Shown here piece after piece: positions 22,346 to 33,239 of a DNA stretch of 64,000 nucleotides. The position numbers were made by a program, and so were the translations under genes. Source of the stretch: Liopterus haemorrhoidalis (Eukaryota; Arthropoda; Insecta; Coleoptera; Dytiscidae). The stretch is taken from assembly GCA_963971575.1 (NCBI GenBank), contig OZ020622.1, positions 2,270,279-2,334,278 on the forward strand, read 5' to 3'. Position 1 is the first letter of the stretch. The number at the start of each line of letters is the position of its first letter. Under the pieces are notes generated by a model. That model was not told the DNA's origin. It was given only the letters and a program-made list of their open reading frames with translations, and made no database searches.

Positions 22346-23857
22346 GGGTTTAGCCATTTATTATATTATTATGTATTTAAAAAAACAGAAATATATTTTT
22401 TTAAATTTTGAGTGGGGTATCAAATGAAACCTCTTAATGCGTGAATTTATGAAAAATAAATTTTTCTTACGGGATTTTCAACTAAAATATATCAAAAAAA
22501 TTTGTCCCCCACCATCTAAAAACTTGAAAAAAAACCTCAATAATGTTCATTGATGGAAACCGGAATAATTCAATAGGAATTTTTGATCAAATTTTTTCAA
22601 AAGTTTTTCAAAAGAAAATTTTTGGATTAACCGTAATATATTTAGTTTAGAAAAAAATTGGGGCTTAAATCGTTTAATGCGTTTTGAGTTTATGATATTT
22701 TTTTTAATGGCATAACTTACATCATTTGTGAAAATTGTGAATTAAAAAAAAAAACACAACTCAAAAACGGTTAAAGGAAATGACCTGAGGTCAGAATTTT
22801 TGGATTCCTTGTAGTTTATTTAATCTGGAAAAAATTTGAGGCCTTATTTGTTTTACGTATTTTAAAATTATGACAAATTATAATATGGCTTGATTTACAG
22901 AAATTTTCATCTTCGCATGGACGTATCTCAAAAACGAAATGCGATAAAGACCTGCGGTTGAATTTTTTGAAATCTTGAGGCCCTAATTGACTTGTCACCT
23001 TATTTTGAAACAAAAAAAAATTTTGAAAATTTTTCAGTTTTTTTTTAATTTTTTGAAAAATTTGGTAAATCCTAACAAAAATATGGTTAAGGATAAAAAT
23101 CTACGGTTTGAATTTTTAAAACACTCCTACATTCATAAGTCTAAAAAAAAATTTGGGCTTTAATAAACCAATTATTAAGTTTTGTACTGGCAGTAATCCA
23201 AAACCCTTGAAAATGGCCAAAAATCGAAAAAGTCGTAAGGGGTACCCCTTACGATTTTTTCAAATTTCAAGCAAAAATTTTTTGTCTCCGATTTTATTGA
23301 AAATTGGTACAAATATGTATTTTTGGTCATAGATCAACAAAATTTGGTCCATTTTGAAGTTTGGGCAAAAGTTTTGGAATTATAGGCAAAAAATTGACCC
23401 AAATATGCTCTAACTCAAAAACTAGGAAAGAATGAATTTTTTAAATATTTTTTTCATAATCCTCACTCCAAAATTTGCTTAAAACAATATTTTGACTAAA
23501 ATCGGAGTCAAAAATTTTTTGACCAAAATTTCAAAATTTTGGAAGAATTTTTTTTTTTATTTTTGTTCGAAAATTTGTATATTTATATATTTTTAGCCTT
23601 AGATCACAAATATATGGTCAGTTTTAAGTTACGGTCTAAAATTTTGACATTTTCGGCAAAAAAAAGTAAAAAAAAGACAGTCCACAAAAAGGCTCAGAAC
23701 CGATGAAATGTTAGCCTGCCCCTTTATTTAATCTTTAAAAACTAATACTTACGTCTTATCTATCATCTATATCAGCGGTTCCCAACCTGTGCTCCGAGTT
23801 TAGATTTTTTTTTTACATTTTGTTGGAAAATTGGTATACTTATACATTTTTAGCCTT

Positions 23858-24229
23858 CCCAGCAAACATTTTTATACGGGCCAGTACTGGTAAAGCACAT
23901 ACTCCCCGTCATTGAAAGTAATGGGCCAGTACCCCGGTGTCCCCGGGGCCGTTACTGGCCCATTGATTTATCAGTTGCTAGCCCAGCAACGGTAAAGTGC
24001 AAAATAATCGCATTAGTTGCAAGATTTATTTCTGATGGTTTTAAGTAAAAAGTATGAGTGAAGAAGAGTGCTTATAAAATGCTGGTAAAGTACTTCGTAT
24101 AGGCGGAATGCGAAATACAAATGTGAAGTACATTATTAATACTGGCGTTGCACTTACTTTTGGTGCCAGTAATTTACCAGCATAAAAGCAGTTTGCCAGC
24201 ATTCGGCCGTTAGTTGAATGTTTGCTGGG
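23858..24229. mobile_element. 372-bp insertion with CCCAGCAAACATT inverted ends
   Basis: The left end CCCAGCAAACATTTTTA pairs with the right end GAATGTTTGCTGGG. The flanking sequence (TTTTTAGCCTT … TTAGATCACAAATATATGG) occurs uninterrupted at about 23,586-23,620, so the boundaries are exact and the duplicated target is TT. The interior is GC-richer, with repeated CCAGTACTGG-like, ATGGGCCAGTACC and GCCAGTAA motifs, and no reading frame. The superfamily is unclear to me. Confidence 0.75.
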
Positions 24230-24356
24230 TTAGATCACAAATATATGGTTACTTTTGAGTTACGGTCTAAAATTTTGACATCAACTAGGAAACAAATCAT
24301 CGTAGGAATTTCGTAAAAATATGTCCAGCCGTTTTTGCGTGAATCTCAGAGAGACA

Positions 24357-24360
24357 GTTG

Positions 24361-24396
<36 letters not shown>

Positions 24397-24484
24397 CAGA
24401 CAGATAGACAGACAGACAGACAAACACAGACAGACAGACAGGCAGGCAAACACAGACAGACAGGTAAACACAGACAGATAGACA
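24357..24484. repeat. (CAGA)n-rich microsatellite
   Basis: Tract of CAGA units broken by CAAACACAGA variants; end of the AT-rich repeat above. Confidence 0.95.
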
Positions 24485-25107
24485 AAAATTGATCTTTTTT
24501 GCAGATATTGTCTATTGTCTCACAATCGTCTAAAACGAACATATATATATATATATGTGTATTTTTTTAATCATCGGAAATAATAATGTATCAAAAACAA
24601 ATTTAATCTTTCCCCCACAAATTCATCATTTTCCTTTTACTTCCTTTTTTCATCAGTACTTTCCCTCTGTCACAATACTTTCCCCCTTTTATCACTTCCT
24701 CTTGGAGAAGCCCATAAAAAGCGGCTCATATCATGAGTCGCGTCACTGTAACCATGACTACACGAAGCGGTTTTTACCGGAGTCCGGCCGATTAGTACCG
24801 CTCCGGACCGCCGCTACCGTGGCGGCGCTCTAATCTTCTTACACACCAGAGCGGTTACAGTAGACCAACCTCGACACTTTTTTACCTCTCCTGACTTTCT
24901 AATAAAGACTATCATAGTTTTTGTTAATTTCGATTAATTGTTTTTAATTATTTTCAATAAAAATTAAAACACAAGAAATGAGAGATAGACTAACACGTGA
25001 TACGATGGAAGAAGGAGAAATGATAGTTATTATTTTTCACGCATAGCAATTGTAGCTATTTGCGTTTAACTTGCGTTCATGTTAGAGAGATTATAAATAA
25101 TAAACCT
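24485..25107. other. Spacer with a GC-rich patch
   Basis: An ATAT run at about 24,541-24,557. A CpG-containing patch at about 24,715-24,860 with CCGGAGTCCGGCC and CGCCGCTACCGTGGCGGCG dyads is unlike its surroundings. No gene recognised. Confidence 0.4.
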
Positions 25108-25442
25108 TGATTAGATGAGTTACGTCCGTAAGTTAGTAATTATAGTTGATAGATAATGGGATTCGGACCAGTCAGAAAATAAAACAAATTTATTAACTTC
25201 GCTTACGTTTCGATTTAATTTAAATCTTCATCAGAGCTACAAAGATATATAGAAATATAGAATTATTAAATTGGTAAGTTTACATGTATAAAAATATAAT
25301 AATGTTCAAATTTAACAAGTCAAGTAGTTAAAACTAGCATTACAAAATTGGAATTTAAAATATAACATAAAATAATTATTAAAGAGTAAAAACATATCAA
25401 ATATAAGTTAAAGATTAAAAAACAATAAATTTAATATTGTTT
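25108..25442 (-). mobile_element. Penelope-like terminal region, second copy
   Basis: Starts at the same edge as the foldback at 16,707 (CTTGATTAGATGAGTTACGT). Read on the minus strand it carries CTGATGAAG, a GATTT/AAATC stem and CGAAACG, the hammerhead-like core. Here it continues into about 200 bp of AT-rich non-coding sequence instead of folding back. It abuts a broken mariner at about 25,443. Confidence 0.55.
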
Positions 25443-25747
25443 TTAACGTCTTTTCTGATGGTGCTTCATTACCAAAAGTTGAACGAAGCGAATCTATGCA
25501 TTGTTGTTGAGTTAGGCCTTTACTAAAATCGTAAAAAATCATTCATCGAAAACCTTCACGAGTAATATCCATTTTTTCACAAATTTGTTTTTTTTTATAC
25601 GCTCACTGTCAACAAACTAATCGGTCAATTTATAAGCTGCCATTGATTTCACAATAACAAATGTCAAATTTTACGAATATAGTAATGACACATTTCAACA
25701 TGGCCATCTAGTGGTCGTTTGTGAAAACATAAAAGGTAACCCTCGTA
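25443..25747 (-). pseudogene. Mariner transposase N-terminal fragment
   Basis: From the terminal repeat (ACGAGGGTTACCTTTTATG, ending at 25,747) inward, the minus strand matches the starts of the mariners at 44,162 and 60,287. It has the same untranslated leader (ATGGCCATGTTG-type block) and the first HTH (DFSKGLTQQQC, DSLRSTFGNEAPSEKT). It stops at the Penelope-like insertion, so only the first 70 or so residues remain. Confidence 0.75.
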
Positions 25748-26058
25748 CTCTTCCTGAAGGAATGTATAAAATTTTGCACCTTATTTTAATGTGTTAGTTA
25801 TTTTGATCTGTGATATTTGATGGTAACTAGCCCCTTTACAGCCTCTTGCCATCACCCTGTGTCTTTTCATTTTTTCAAACAGACTTATATACTAATTTAT
25901 TTGAGTATGTCTATGAATTTCTTTTTATTGGGTATGTATAAATTTTTAATAATTTATTTATTGTTTTATTTATTCTTTTTCATTTATAGTGTAGTAATTT
26001 AGCTAGACTGTGTTCAGCGCAAATAGCAATTGTTACTGTGTGCCAAATATTAAGACTT
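25748..26058 (+). repeat. Host repeat, empty copy (partner of 60,956-62,090)
   Basis: CTTCCTGAAGG, TTTTGCACCTTATT, CCCTTTACAG, ATCACCCTGTGT, TTAATTTATTTGAGT-like and GCAAATAGCAATTGTTACTG blocks occur in the same order as at 60,956-62,090. There two transposons have been inserted; here both sites are empty, and a SINE interrupts the far end. Confidence 0.65.
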
Positions 26059-26059
26059 T

Positions 26060-26205
26060 TTTATTTTAATGCCCTTTGCTGCTTCGGCAATTAGCCAGGA
26101 CAATTATTATTTTCGAAAATTATTCTATGCCTGAACGGGATTCGAACCCGAGACCTTAGCAACATAGAGCACATGTGTTACCACTACGCTACTCCGGTCG
26201 GCACT
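26060..26205 (-). mobile_element. tRNA-derived SINE, copy 2
   Basis: On the minus strand the A-box GTAGCGTAGTGGTAACAC and B-box GGGTTCGAATCCCG are followed by TTCAGGCATAGAAT and CCTGGCTAATTGCC, matching the copy at 19,322. The T-arm stem is perfect, but acceptor-stem pairing is not. It is a SINE head and not a tRNA gene. Confidence 0.8.
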
Positions 26206-26654
26206 AACTAACTTAAATTGTATATTTTTTAAAAATTAAAAATCGATTTTTTGCTAGTGAGCTAATAAACAAAATTACAAATTTAAGATAAATGAATCAT
26301 TTTTACCGCAATTATGTATTTTTTTTGACATCCCCCTAAATTATAACATTTTTCTTGATTTTCTAAATGGATATAAACTCTCATTCCCCATATGTAGAGG
26401 GCGGTTTGTTAATGGCTTAGCCATGTTGCCTTCTGTACTCATTACGTCGGTTATACTGTGTTGATCCGGGCAAGGAACACGCTAGTTCCGGACAACTCCG
26501 GACTTATCCGTAGTTGTAGTTATAATGGAGTATTTTGTCCAGAGCACAACTACATGTTAGTGGAACTAAATGAAACAATTAACCAGACTTCCAAATTTGA
26601 TATATTACACTATTCAAATTATATAAATTCATTTTTTCTTTATAAATATAAATA
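26206..26654. other. AT-rich spacer
   Basis: No gene is supported. A small GTTCCGGACAACTCCGGAC dyad at about 26,484. The short open frame across 26,458-26,751 runs into the HINE-like element and is not a gene. Confidence 0.4.
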
Positions 26655-27114
26655 TATTAGGTCGTCAAGGATGAAATTTACAGAAAAAATTGATGTGAAG
26701 TGTGAATTTTCACACATTTCAGGGTTTTGCAGGTATTTAGTAAGTGAATGATGATTATGTTGGATGCGAAAACAAATTTTATATTAAAATATTTTTTTTG
26801 TTAATTTTAAAACGAACGCCTAATACCATTATTTAGGTTTCTAAATATGTGCAGTATTTTTTTTTATATAGCAAGGTTCATTAAGACTTTAAAAAATTGC
26901 GCCTATGGCTTCCATTGGTTGTTATAAGTTCCGCCCCTCTGATTTCGTGTACATTGAAACAGAATTAAATTATAATTTAAACAATTTCCACTGGCTATTA
27001 AATTTACGCTTTTAAAAATTAAATGCAACATTTGCCAAAATATAATTAGAATTTTGAAAAAATAATTAAAACAATATAGAAATAAAAAAAAAAAAAATAA
27101 TAAAAAAAATATAG

Positions 27115-27200
27115 TCTCTTCTCCAGGGTTCGATCCCTATCGGATCGGGTTACATGGGTGAAAAGTCAGCGTCAAATACCACTAGACCAGCACACACATT
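27115..27200 (-). other. tRNA-like module, type A, inside HINE-like element
   Basis: The minus strand reads GCTGGTCTAGTGGTATTTGA (A-box), ACTTTTCACCCATG (like the anticodon arm of tRNA-Glu, UUC) and GATAGGGATCGAACCCTGG (T-arm). It resembles a decayed tRNA-Glu. The same module occurs at 39,123-39,205. Acceptor-stem pairing is lost, so it is not a working tRNA gene. Confidence 0.6.
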
Positions 27201-27628
27201 AGAGTGTTGCTTGTTACAAAGCTATAACTTGTGTACATTATTAGCCAAAAATCACAAAAAATGCGTTTTTTTCCAAAAACCTAATCTGATCAAAAATTCC
27301 TGTTGAACTATTCCGGTTCACACCAATGTACATTACTTAGAATTTTTTCAGATTTTTAGTTTAAACCATATGGGCTACAGGGTGTGGGACAAAAAATTTT
27401 TTGCACAATTTGATCGTTAATCCACGTACCAAGTACTTTCATTTGATACCGTACTCAGAATTATAAAAAATTTTTTTTTTTTTCGATGAGCACATATTTG
27501 TTTATATTTTTAGGGGGATATGTTTTTTAGATGTTTTAGTATTTTTCCTATGTGCGGGTCAAAGAGTTGTATAAGCATGCCAAATTTCAACTCTCTAGGT
27601 TTAGCCGTTTGGCTACAATTTTTACCGA

Positions 27629-27629
<1 letters not shown>

Positions 27630-27680
<51 letters not shown>

Positions 27681-27684
27681 ACGA
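27630..27684. repeat. (CAGA)n microsatellite of the HINE-like element
   Basis: About a dozen CAGA units with one CAAA variant, in the fixed position within the family; open frames through it are not genes. Confidence 0.9.
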
Positions 27685-27799
27685 CAAAATGACGGTATAA
27701 GGGTTTTTTGGTCATACCTACAAAACCCTAAAAAGGCAAAGTTGGTTGATAAATTACGAATATAAGTAATTATTTTAGTCATCAAAGTATGCACCCATA

Positions 27800-27961
27800 T
27801 TCAGATCAATTCTGTAAAAAATTACTGTGTAGTAATGTTACTACAAGATAAAATATTATAAAAAGTATAATGACTTTCATTCATGATAGTTACTGACCTT
27901 GCTCATAGTGACATATTTAGTTACTATTATCATACTAACTGAGTTACAGAATTGTTCTGAA
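27800..27961. mobile_element. Short foldback insertion in mariner M2
   Basis: Compared with 50,130-50,150, about 160 bp are extra here. The ends TTCAGATCAATTCTGTAA and (reverse) TTCAGAACAATTCTGTAA form an inverted repeat, with more pairing inside (TTACTGTGTAGTAA, ATAGTAACT). Target duplication is not clear. Confidence 0.6.
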
Positions 27962-28335
27962 TGTCTATATACTTTTGCCATTTAAGCGGCAGGTTGTTCC
28001 CGGTATAAAATCCTGGCGGACGAGAGTCAATGAAACCCTGGAAGGCCAGTTTTACAGCATTGTCGAAATTTAACTGTTTTCCTATTAAAAAGTTGTCCAA
28101 ATTGCGGAAGAAGTGGTAGTCAGTAGCTAGGTCTGGTATGGAGGTTGATGAAGAAGTTCCAACTCCAATTCTTGTAGTTTTGCCACAGTCATTTGTGCAG
28201 TGTGTGGTCTAGCGTTATCATGCAATAAGATAGGAGTCGATCTGTTGACCAATCTAGGCTGTTTTTCTTTAAGTTTTTGCATCATTTCGTCCAGTTGATT
28301 GCAGTATATTTCTGCTGTGATCGATGAGCCGATTT

Positions 28336-29404
28336 TGTTTGTTTGTTTGGTTTTTAAGTTACCTGTACGAAATTTGGATCATAAACGGATGATTTTTAAG
28401 ACAAAGGGATCCAAAAATTTGGGTTTCTCGTCGAAATAAAAAATATCGCTGCCACCATCTACGCTTTCTTTTTCGTGATTTTGACAGAAGTAATGCATAC
28501 GTACTTCAATACAAAAAACTCTTCTCGTCATCACTAGACATTTTTTGCGAGTGTATGCGTGTATGCAAATGTAAACAAAGCACAAAAATGACATGATTTT
28601 CGACTTGTATATTGACATGTGTATGTTGACTTGTATGATCATACTTGTATGAGCTCATACTTGTATCTCATACAATTCCTCATACTTGTATCTAAATGTA
28701 AATGAGCCTTAATAATGTATGATATGTAGATATATAAATAAATATCTATATATTTAATATTTTCCAATATTTTAAAGATTTTTTTTCGTGTTTTAAAACT
28801 GTAATAAAATATTTGTGAGGTCAGGATTTCAAAAATTCCGAAGTTAAAGTCTTTAAATCGTCGGGTTGAGTTCGGAATTGCCAGTTAAACAGAGTTAAAA
28901 CCATGAAGTAACTAAATATTTCACTGTTGGCCCGCCAACTTCTTATGTCTTATGTCTCCAATAAATCTCTTGAAAAAACCTACCATAAAAACATTTTATT
29001 CCCTCTCTGTGTTCTGTAAAAGAACATCACTATGGTAATAATCCATGAAGTCTGAGAGAAAAAAAAACGACAATTGTAATTTCGGGAAGTCGAATGTTCA
29101 CTCTGAAAGAAGCATGTTGGAATATAGCCTCAGGTATATCTCATGATGCAGATACGAGAAATTCGGGTTTCAACAATCACTGAAAATGTCTTTTCTACTT
29201 TATTTTTATTTTTTCAGAACATACGGAAGAAACTCACTTTATAAGAAAATAAAAAAAATCTTTTTTTAAATTGCGTGCTACTCATATCTGCAACTGCTAA
29301 CCTTTATTCTAAATAGTTTATTTGATTCTGTTAATTAGTGAATCCATTCTTATTTATCAATCTGAATTTAGAGAATTCTGATTGATTACACCCCACAAAA
29401 TAAT
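28336..29404. other. AT-rich spacer with CATACTTGTAT repeats
   Basis: At about 28,585-28,700 the motif CATACTTGTAT/TTGTATGATCATAC recurs several times around small palindromes (GAGCTC). A weak match to mariner 5' leader sequence may lie at 28,336-28,380. No gene. Confidence 0.4.
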
Positions 29405-30245
29405 TTTTTTATCATGGTGCCGGAAAAGTAAGAACTGTTTTTGGATATTTTTGATGTGCTGATTCCAAAAATACCTGACTCTTTTTCGTAGCAGCTCTAG
29501 TTTTTGAGATACAGACTAACTGATTTTAGTTTTTTATCTAAAAACGGTAAACTTCCTCCTTGGACAGCAAAATGGATGTACAAACTAGCCTTGTTTTTTA
29601 TGTCTTTGGTACAGCAGAGCTAAGGATCAGCACTGTGTTAACAGAAATTGGGTGATTTCCATTAAGAAATGTCATAGTTCAAAAAAAAAAAAAGAAAACT
29701 CAACGAACCTTTGCGAGAGAGAAAATTATATTTCCACCCTTGCATATCAAGTTTGGGCTTATGTAGCAATTTTTGAAGGCTTTAAATCAAGATGGATTTT
29801 GTGTAGGCTACTTGACATATAAATTTCTTGGGATTCATTCTGAAAAACTGAAAGCCAGAATATTTGATGGTCCTCAGATAAGGCAACTTACTGAAGATCC
29901 ACAATCCAATCCAGCCGCATCAATGAACGAGATTGAATCTAATTCTTGGTGTTCATTTATTCAAGTAGTACAAAATTTTCGTGGAATTCATAAGGCAGAG
30001 AATTAGTGGAAAATATGCTTTCAAACTTTAATATTCTCGGTTGTATTATGACCACTTACCAGAAAACCTAGGTGATTTTAGTGAAGATCCGGGGGAAAGA
30101 TTCCATCAGGACATAAAACTATGGAAAATAGATATCAAGGAAGATAAGATAGCCACATGATGGCCTACTACTGTTGGAGTCTTCAGAAAGACTGTTCTGG
30201 TAAACTCCAAGCTAGAAAGTCGTACAAAAGAACATTTTTAAGTGA
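29405..30245 (+). pseudogene. Unnamed arthropod repeat protein (GIFDGPQIR family), copy 2
   Basis: On the plus strand the conserved blocks are KIIFPPLHIKFGLM, a stop, QFLKALNQDGFCV, EKLKARIFDGPQIRQLTED, SWCSFIQVVQNFRGIHKAEN, LGDFSEDPGERFHQDIK and MMAYYCWSLQKDC. They are in several frames separated by indels (near 30,007 and 30,130). Order and spacing agree with copy 1 at 6,740-7,525. The upstream non-coding stretch from 29,405 (GGTGCCGGAAAA) is shared with 15,128-15,255, so the repeat is longer than its coding part. Function unknown. Confidence 0.65.
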
Positions 30246-30479
30246 TAATTGATGAATGTATATTTATCTACTTTGTGAAATAAATACCTTTATCTCTTTC
30301 GTGTTTGTAACTGGCAGTTGGAGCAAATAGTAACAGTAATAACGTGGAAAATACACAAGTTAAGAAATAAGATATTGTATTGTAAAAGAGACCAATATAG
30401 CGTATCTCAAAAACTAGATCTAATAGACCAAATTTGACAGTTATTTTGGATTCTGTGCCCAAAAATTACCTAGAGACAG

Positions 30480-30873
30480 TTAAAAACTCGCAGGCACCAA
30501 AATGTCTATTGGGCTGTGTTATAAACAGGGTTAGTAAAAATGGTTTCAACAAGACGGTGCCACATGCCATACAGCCCGTGAAACAATTCAATTACATGAG
30601 ACATTTCCTGGTCGTGTACTCTCTCGTTTCGGTGATCAGAATTGGCCCCCTAGATTGTGTGATTTAACACCATTAGATTTCTTTTTATGGGGTTATTTGA
30701 AGTTAAAGGTCTATGTCAACAAGCCAACAACCACCCGTACATTACAGGAGGAAATTAAACGCTGCATCAACGAAATTCAGCCACATTTATGCAAAATGGT
30801 CATGGAAAATTTCGACAAAAGAGTGCGTATGTGCCAGCAAAGCCGTGGAGGCTATGTGTTATTCCATAAATAA
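30480..30873 (+). pseudogene. DD41D-type mariner transposase C-terminal fragment
   Basis: Encodes, with frame changes, WFQQDGA (second Asp), CHTAR, NWPPRLCDLTPLDFFLWGYL (third Asp in PLDFF) and KVYVNKPTTTRTLQEEIKR to a natural end GGYVLFHK at 30,873. The cysteine in RLCDLTP replaces the usual serine of SPDLTP. Frameshifts near 30,600-30,660 and an absent N-terminus make it a pseudogene. Confidence 0.75.
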
Positions 30874-31499
30874 CCCTATATTATGTAGTTTATGATTCAA
30901 TAAAAAATAACAATCTAAAGACTAAAAACTATGTTTTCTATTTAATTCAAATCTTGCGTTAATTTTGGGACACCTTTTATTAGGAGAGGTTATAAGTTTC
31001 AATTAACAAATTCTGTAAAGATTTTACTTGAATAATACTTTTAAATTTCCTCCCCATTTTTTATATAAAAAAAATAATTTCGAAGTGAAAAATAGAGTAT
31101 TCTTCATAAACTTAGTCTGTTATAAGAAAAATATATCAAACTATGAATAGAGTGGAAATATACAGAGCATTTTATATCTGAAATATGTTCTGATATGCAA
31201 ATAATAAAGTTGCGAGGCCGTCTCGTTGCAAAGTATTATAGGAAATGTCAGAAGCACGTGAGTTCACAGTGACACGGAATATTTCTCAAGTGACATCGCC
31301 AGAGAAGTGTCACTCCGCACTGTGACACACCAATTCACACGAAATATTATTCTATATTTCTTCAGTTCCAGATCGTATTCTTGATCTTTGGTTATTAATT
31401 TTTTTTTATTCAGGAAAACTTCCAAGATATCTTTTAATTTATTTTCAAAGAAATATTTCAATTGATTTTTCTATAGAATAAATTTTTAAAGGATAAGAG
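30874..31499. other. AT-rich spacer
   Basis: No gene or repeat boundary supported. Confidence 0.35.
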
Positions 31500-32160
31500 A
31501 GAGTTAGATTATCTCCAGATCCTCCAGGTGTTCTTTCACAAATACTAACATATTACCGAAGAGTTTGATCATCTCTTGATACTCTAGCAGTTGTGCCATG
31601 ACAACTACAACTTTTAACGGGTGAAGGGTAGTTTCACGAAAAGTATGAGGATTTTCAGCACTCCATAACCTCATATTTTCTGAATTAATATACCCCAAAG
31701 AGTGAACCAGACCTCGTCAGAAAAAAACGTTAAATTTAACAAATCATCATTATTAATTAAATTTTGTTGGAACCAGTGGCAATACACAATTCGCCTATTG
31801 TGATCTGCAGCAACTCATGTAAAGCAAGAATTTTGTATGGGAATAGCTTTAAATCTTTTTTGACAATAGTATGGCAAGTTCCTAACTGACATTGCACGTA
31901 GTGGGTTGCTCGTTCATACGTTGACGAACATCATCAACTGTATTTTGAGTACGAACTCTTGGCCTTCCAGTTCTATCTCTATGAGTAATGCTCCCTGTAT
32001 CTTGGAATAAACCACCACATCTTCTAAGTGCGCTGTAAAAATCTCCTTCAAGGAAAGCAATATCTGGAAATAGTAGCCTAAATTCCTCTAAACATGACAC
32101 CGCACTGTAAATTCATTCGCCTTTCACTCGAACACCATTTCCACCACAATTCTGAGATAT
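31500..32160 (-). pseudogene. DD41D-type mariner transposase, decayed
   Basis: From 32,100 downward the minus strand encodes the N-terminal HTH region (FLEGDFYSALRRCGGLF, then SITHRDRTGRPRVRTQNTV and DDVRQRMNEQPTT). After a run of stops, 31,698 to about 31,600 gives MGYINSENMRLWSAENPHTF and RETTLHPLKVVV, which follow the first catalytic Asp in this family. The first Asp region is too decayed to read, and the C-terminus is absent. Copies of the 80-bp CATCTCCAG unit lie at both edges. Confidence 0.7.
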
Positions 32161-33044
32161 TAGACAGAGGATAAAGATGATTCTGGTCATCCACAGGTCT
32201 TCCAAATGTTTGAGAGATGTTTTTTTTTTCGTACTAAGTTTCAATTTTAAATTGGTCTTTTTTTTGTTGAACGTTTCAATCCATAAAGATTAGTTAGGAA
32301 TCGGTTGTAAAAGTTTTAACCTCTAGAATATTTCCAATTTATTAAAAGTTATTTAAATGCATATCACAGTGATCAGAAACGTTATCCATGAATCTATTTA
32401 AAGGAAGGTTGGTAGCATTGCATTGGTCGAAATTAATGTGAGCCCCGTAGTAAGGCTAATGCACAAAGACAGTACTGTGAGAGAGGAACCCTGTGTGAGG
32501 CTCTTTATTGAATTATGCAAATGGCGAGAGCTGATGGGACAAACCGAGTCCTTCAATTCACCGGGGGCTCATCGCTACCACGATTTACTCCCTTCCACAT
32601 GCAGGGTAGGATTGAGAAATGTTCTGGTCAAAGGGTTGGATGACGGAGAAAAATTAACTGTTTTAAAACCGAGATTTACGCTGCCCTACACTGGGGTGTA
32701 TATTCACTTTATCATCACTTAATAATGTAGCAACTGGTTAAAACATTCTTAAAAAGCTTTCAGTCTGACAGCTTTTAAAGCTTTTGCCCTGCAAGAAATA
32801 TCACTGTGTTACACAATTCCAAAACGAATGATTTTTTAAAAGAAATTTACAGAATAGCCCCCCAAAGCCATTTTAAGAATTTCTCTGGTTTATAGGTATC
32901 GGCAGTGGAGGTACCAGTGGTAATAATTAATCGATTAATTTATTATTAAGCGATAACTTTATCTTATTTTCAAGAAATTATTTAATTGAATTGTTGAAAC
33001 ACTAGTCGGTAGATGAATTTGCTCTCTTCTTTGGGGGTTGTAAA
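32161..33044. other. Spacer with an unrecognised open frame
   Basis: A 99-residue open frame at 32,423-32,722 (+) has no motif I recognise, no start context or neighbours to support it, and is probably chance. The rest is AT-rich. Confidence 0.35.
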
Positions 33045-33239
33045 TTATATTTTTGATTTGATGCTGATGTCCTTAAGGTATTGAATGGCTCTGGCTTTTA
33101 TATCGGTGTTGTTGGCTAGCAGGTCCTTTAGAGTTCCTGGTAGGATGTTTTTTACTCTCCGTAGTTGGTACTCTTGGTAGTCTAGAAGGATGTGTTCTAC
33201 GGTTAGGCGAGTGTTGCATATACAGCCTTTAATATACAA
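33045..33239 (-). pseudogene. Non-LTR retrotransposon C-terminal zinc-knuckle tail
   Basis: The minus strand encodes CICNTRLTVEHILLDYQEYQ, then RVKNILPGTLKDLL and a natural stop. C-x-C … TVEHIL-x-C/Y-x-x-Y is the zinc-binding tail that follows RNase H in I/Jockey-like elements; here the second cysteine pair is degraded (ILLDY for ILLDC). It may be from the same family as the RNase H piece at 1-534. Upstream sequence is not from the element. Confidence 0.65.

Larger units (their letters stand above)
22380..24490. mobile_element. AT-rich repeat ending in (CAGA)n, second HINE-like type
   Basis: Long AT-rich non-coding sequence with degenerate internal repeats (GGATT … AAAAAAATT-GGGGCTT-type phrases at about 22,625, 22,800 and 23,130). 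It leads through GTCCAGCCGTTTTTGCGTGA into a (CAGA)n tract, as in the other (CAGA)n-bearing elements. A local duplication repeats about 23,550-23,650 at about 23,810-24,280, and a hAT terminus (CAGCGGTTCCCAACCTGTG, 23,774) lies between the two. Termini are not defined, so the class is tentative. Confidence 0.4.
26690..27732 (-). mobile_element. Full-length HINE-like (Helentron-type, non-autonomous) element
   Basis: Sense is taken as minus. The element begins AGGGTTTTGTAGGTATGACC, runs through (GTCT)n, GTAGCCAAACGGCTAAACC and an AT-rich body, then a tRNA-like module (27,115-27,200). It ends with the inverted subterminal ATACCTGCAAAACCCTGAA and a terminal hairpin GTGTGAAAATTCACAC, then TTCACATCAA. 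The uninterrupted mariner at 50,041-50,090 shows the empty site: insertion is inside an A-run, with no duplication beyond the run. Short subterminal inverted repeats, an internal microsatellite and a 3' hairpin are the layout described for DINE-1/HINE elements. No protein is encoded. Confidence 0.65.
26655..28335 (-). mobile_element. Mariner relic M2 (DD34D type), split by a HINE-like element
   Basis: The left end TATTAGGTCGTCAAGGATGA matches the end at 50,041. After the insertion at 26,690-27,732 the mariner resumes with GGCAAAGTTGGTTGATAA. The minus strand then encodes transposase C-terminal sequence (NLPLIWQKC-like, GFQGFIDSRPPG-like, NFLIGKQ) and, further on, the DNARPHTAQM block around the second Asp. 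A 160-bp insertion at about 27,800-27,961 interrupts the tail. It ends at the GTTTGGTTTTTAAGTTACCT junction shared with 13,105. Inactive. Confidence 0.75.

Noticed and set aside
26133..26205. A tRNA gene on the minus strand (perfect T-arm, A- and B-boxes)
   Set aside because: The acceptor stem does not pair, and a second copy with the same downstream body at 19,322 shows it is a SINE.
27800..27961. Exact target duplication for the foldback in mariner M2
   Set aside because: Comparison with 50,130 leaves the junction ambiguous by a few bases; no duplication could be stated.
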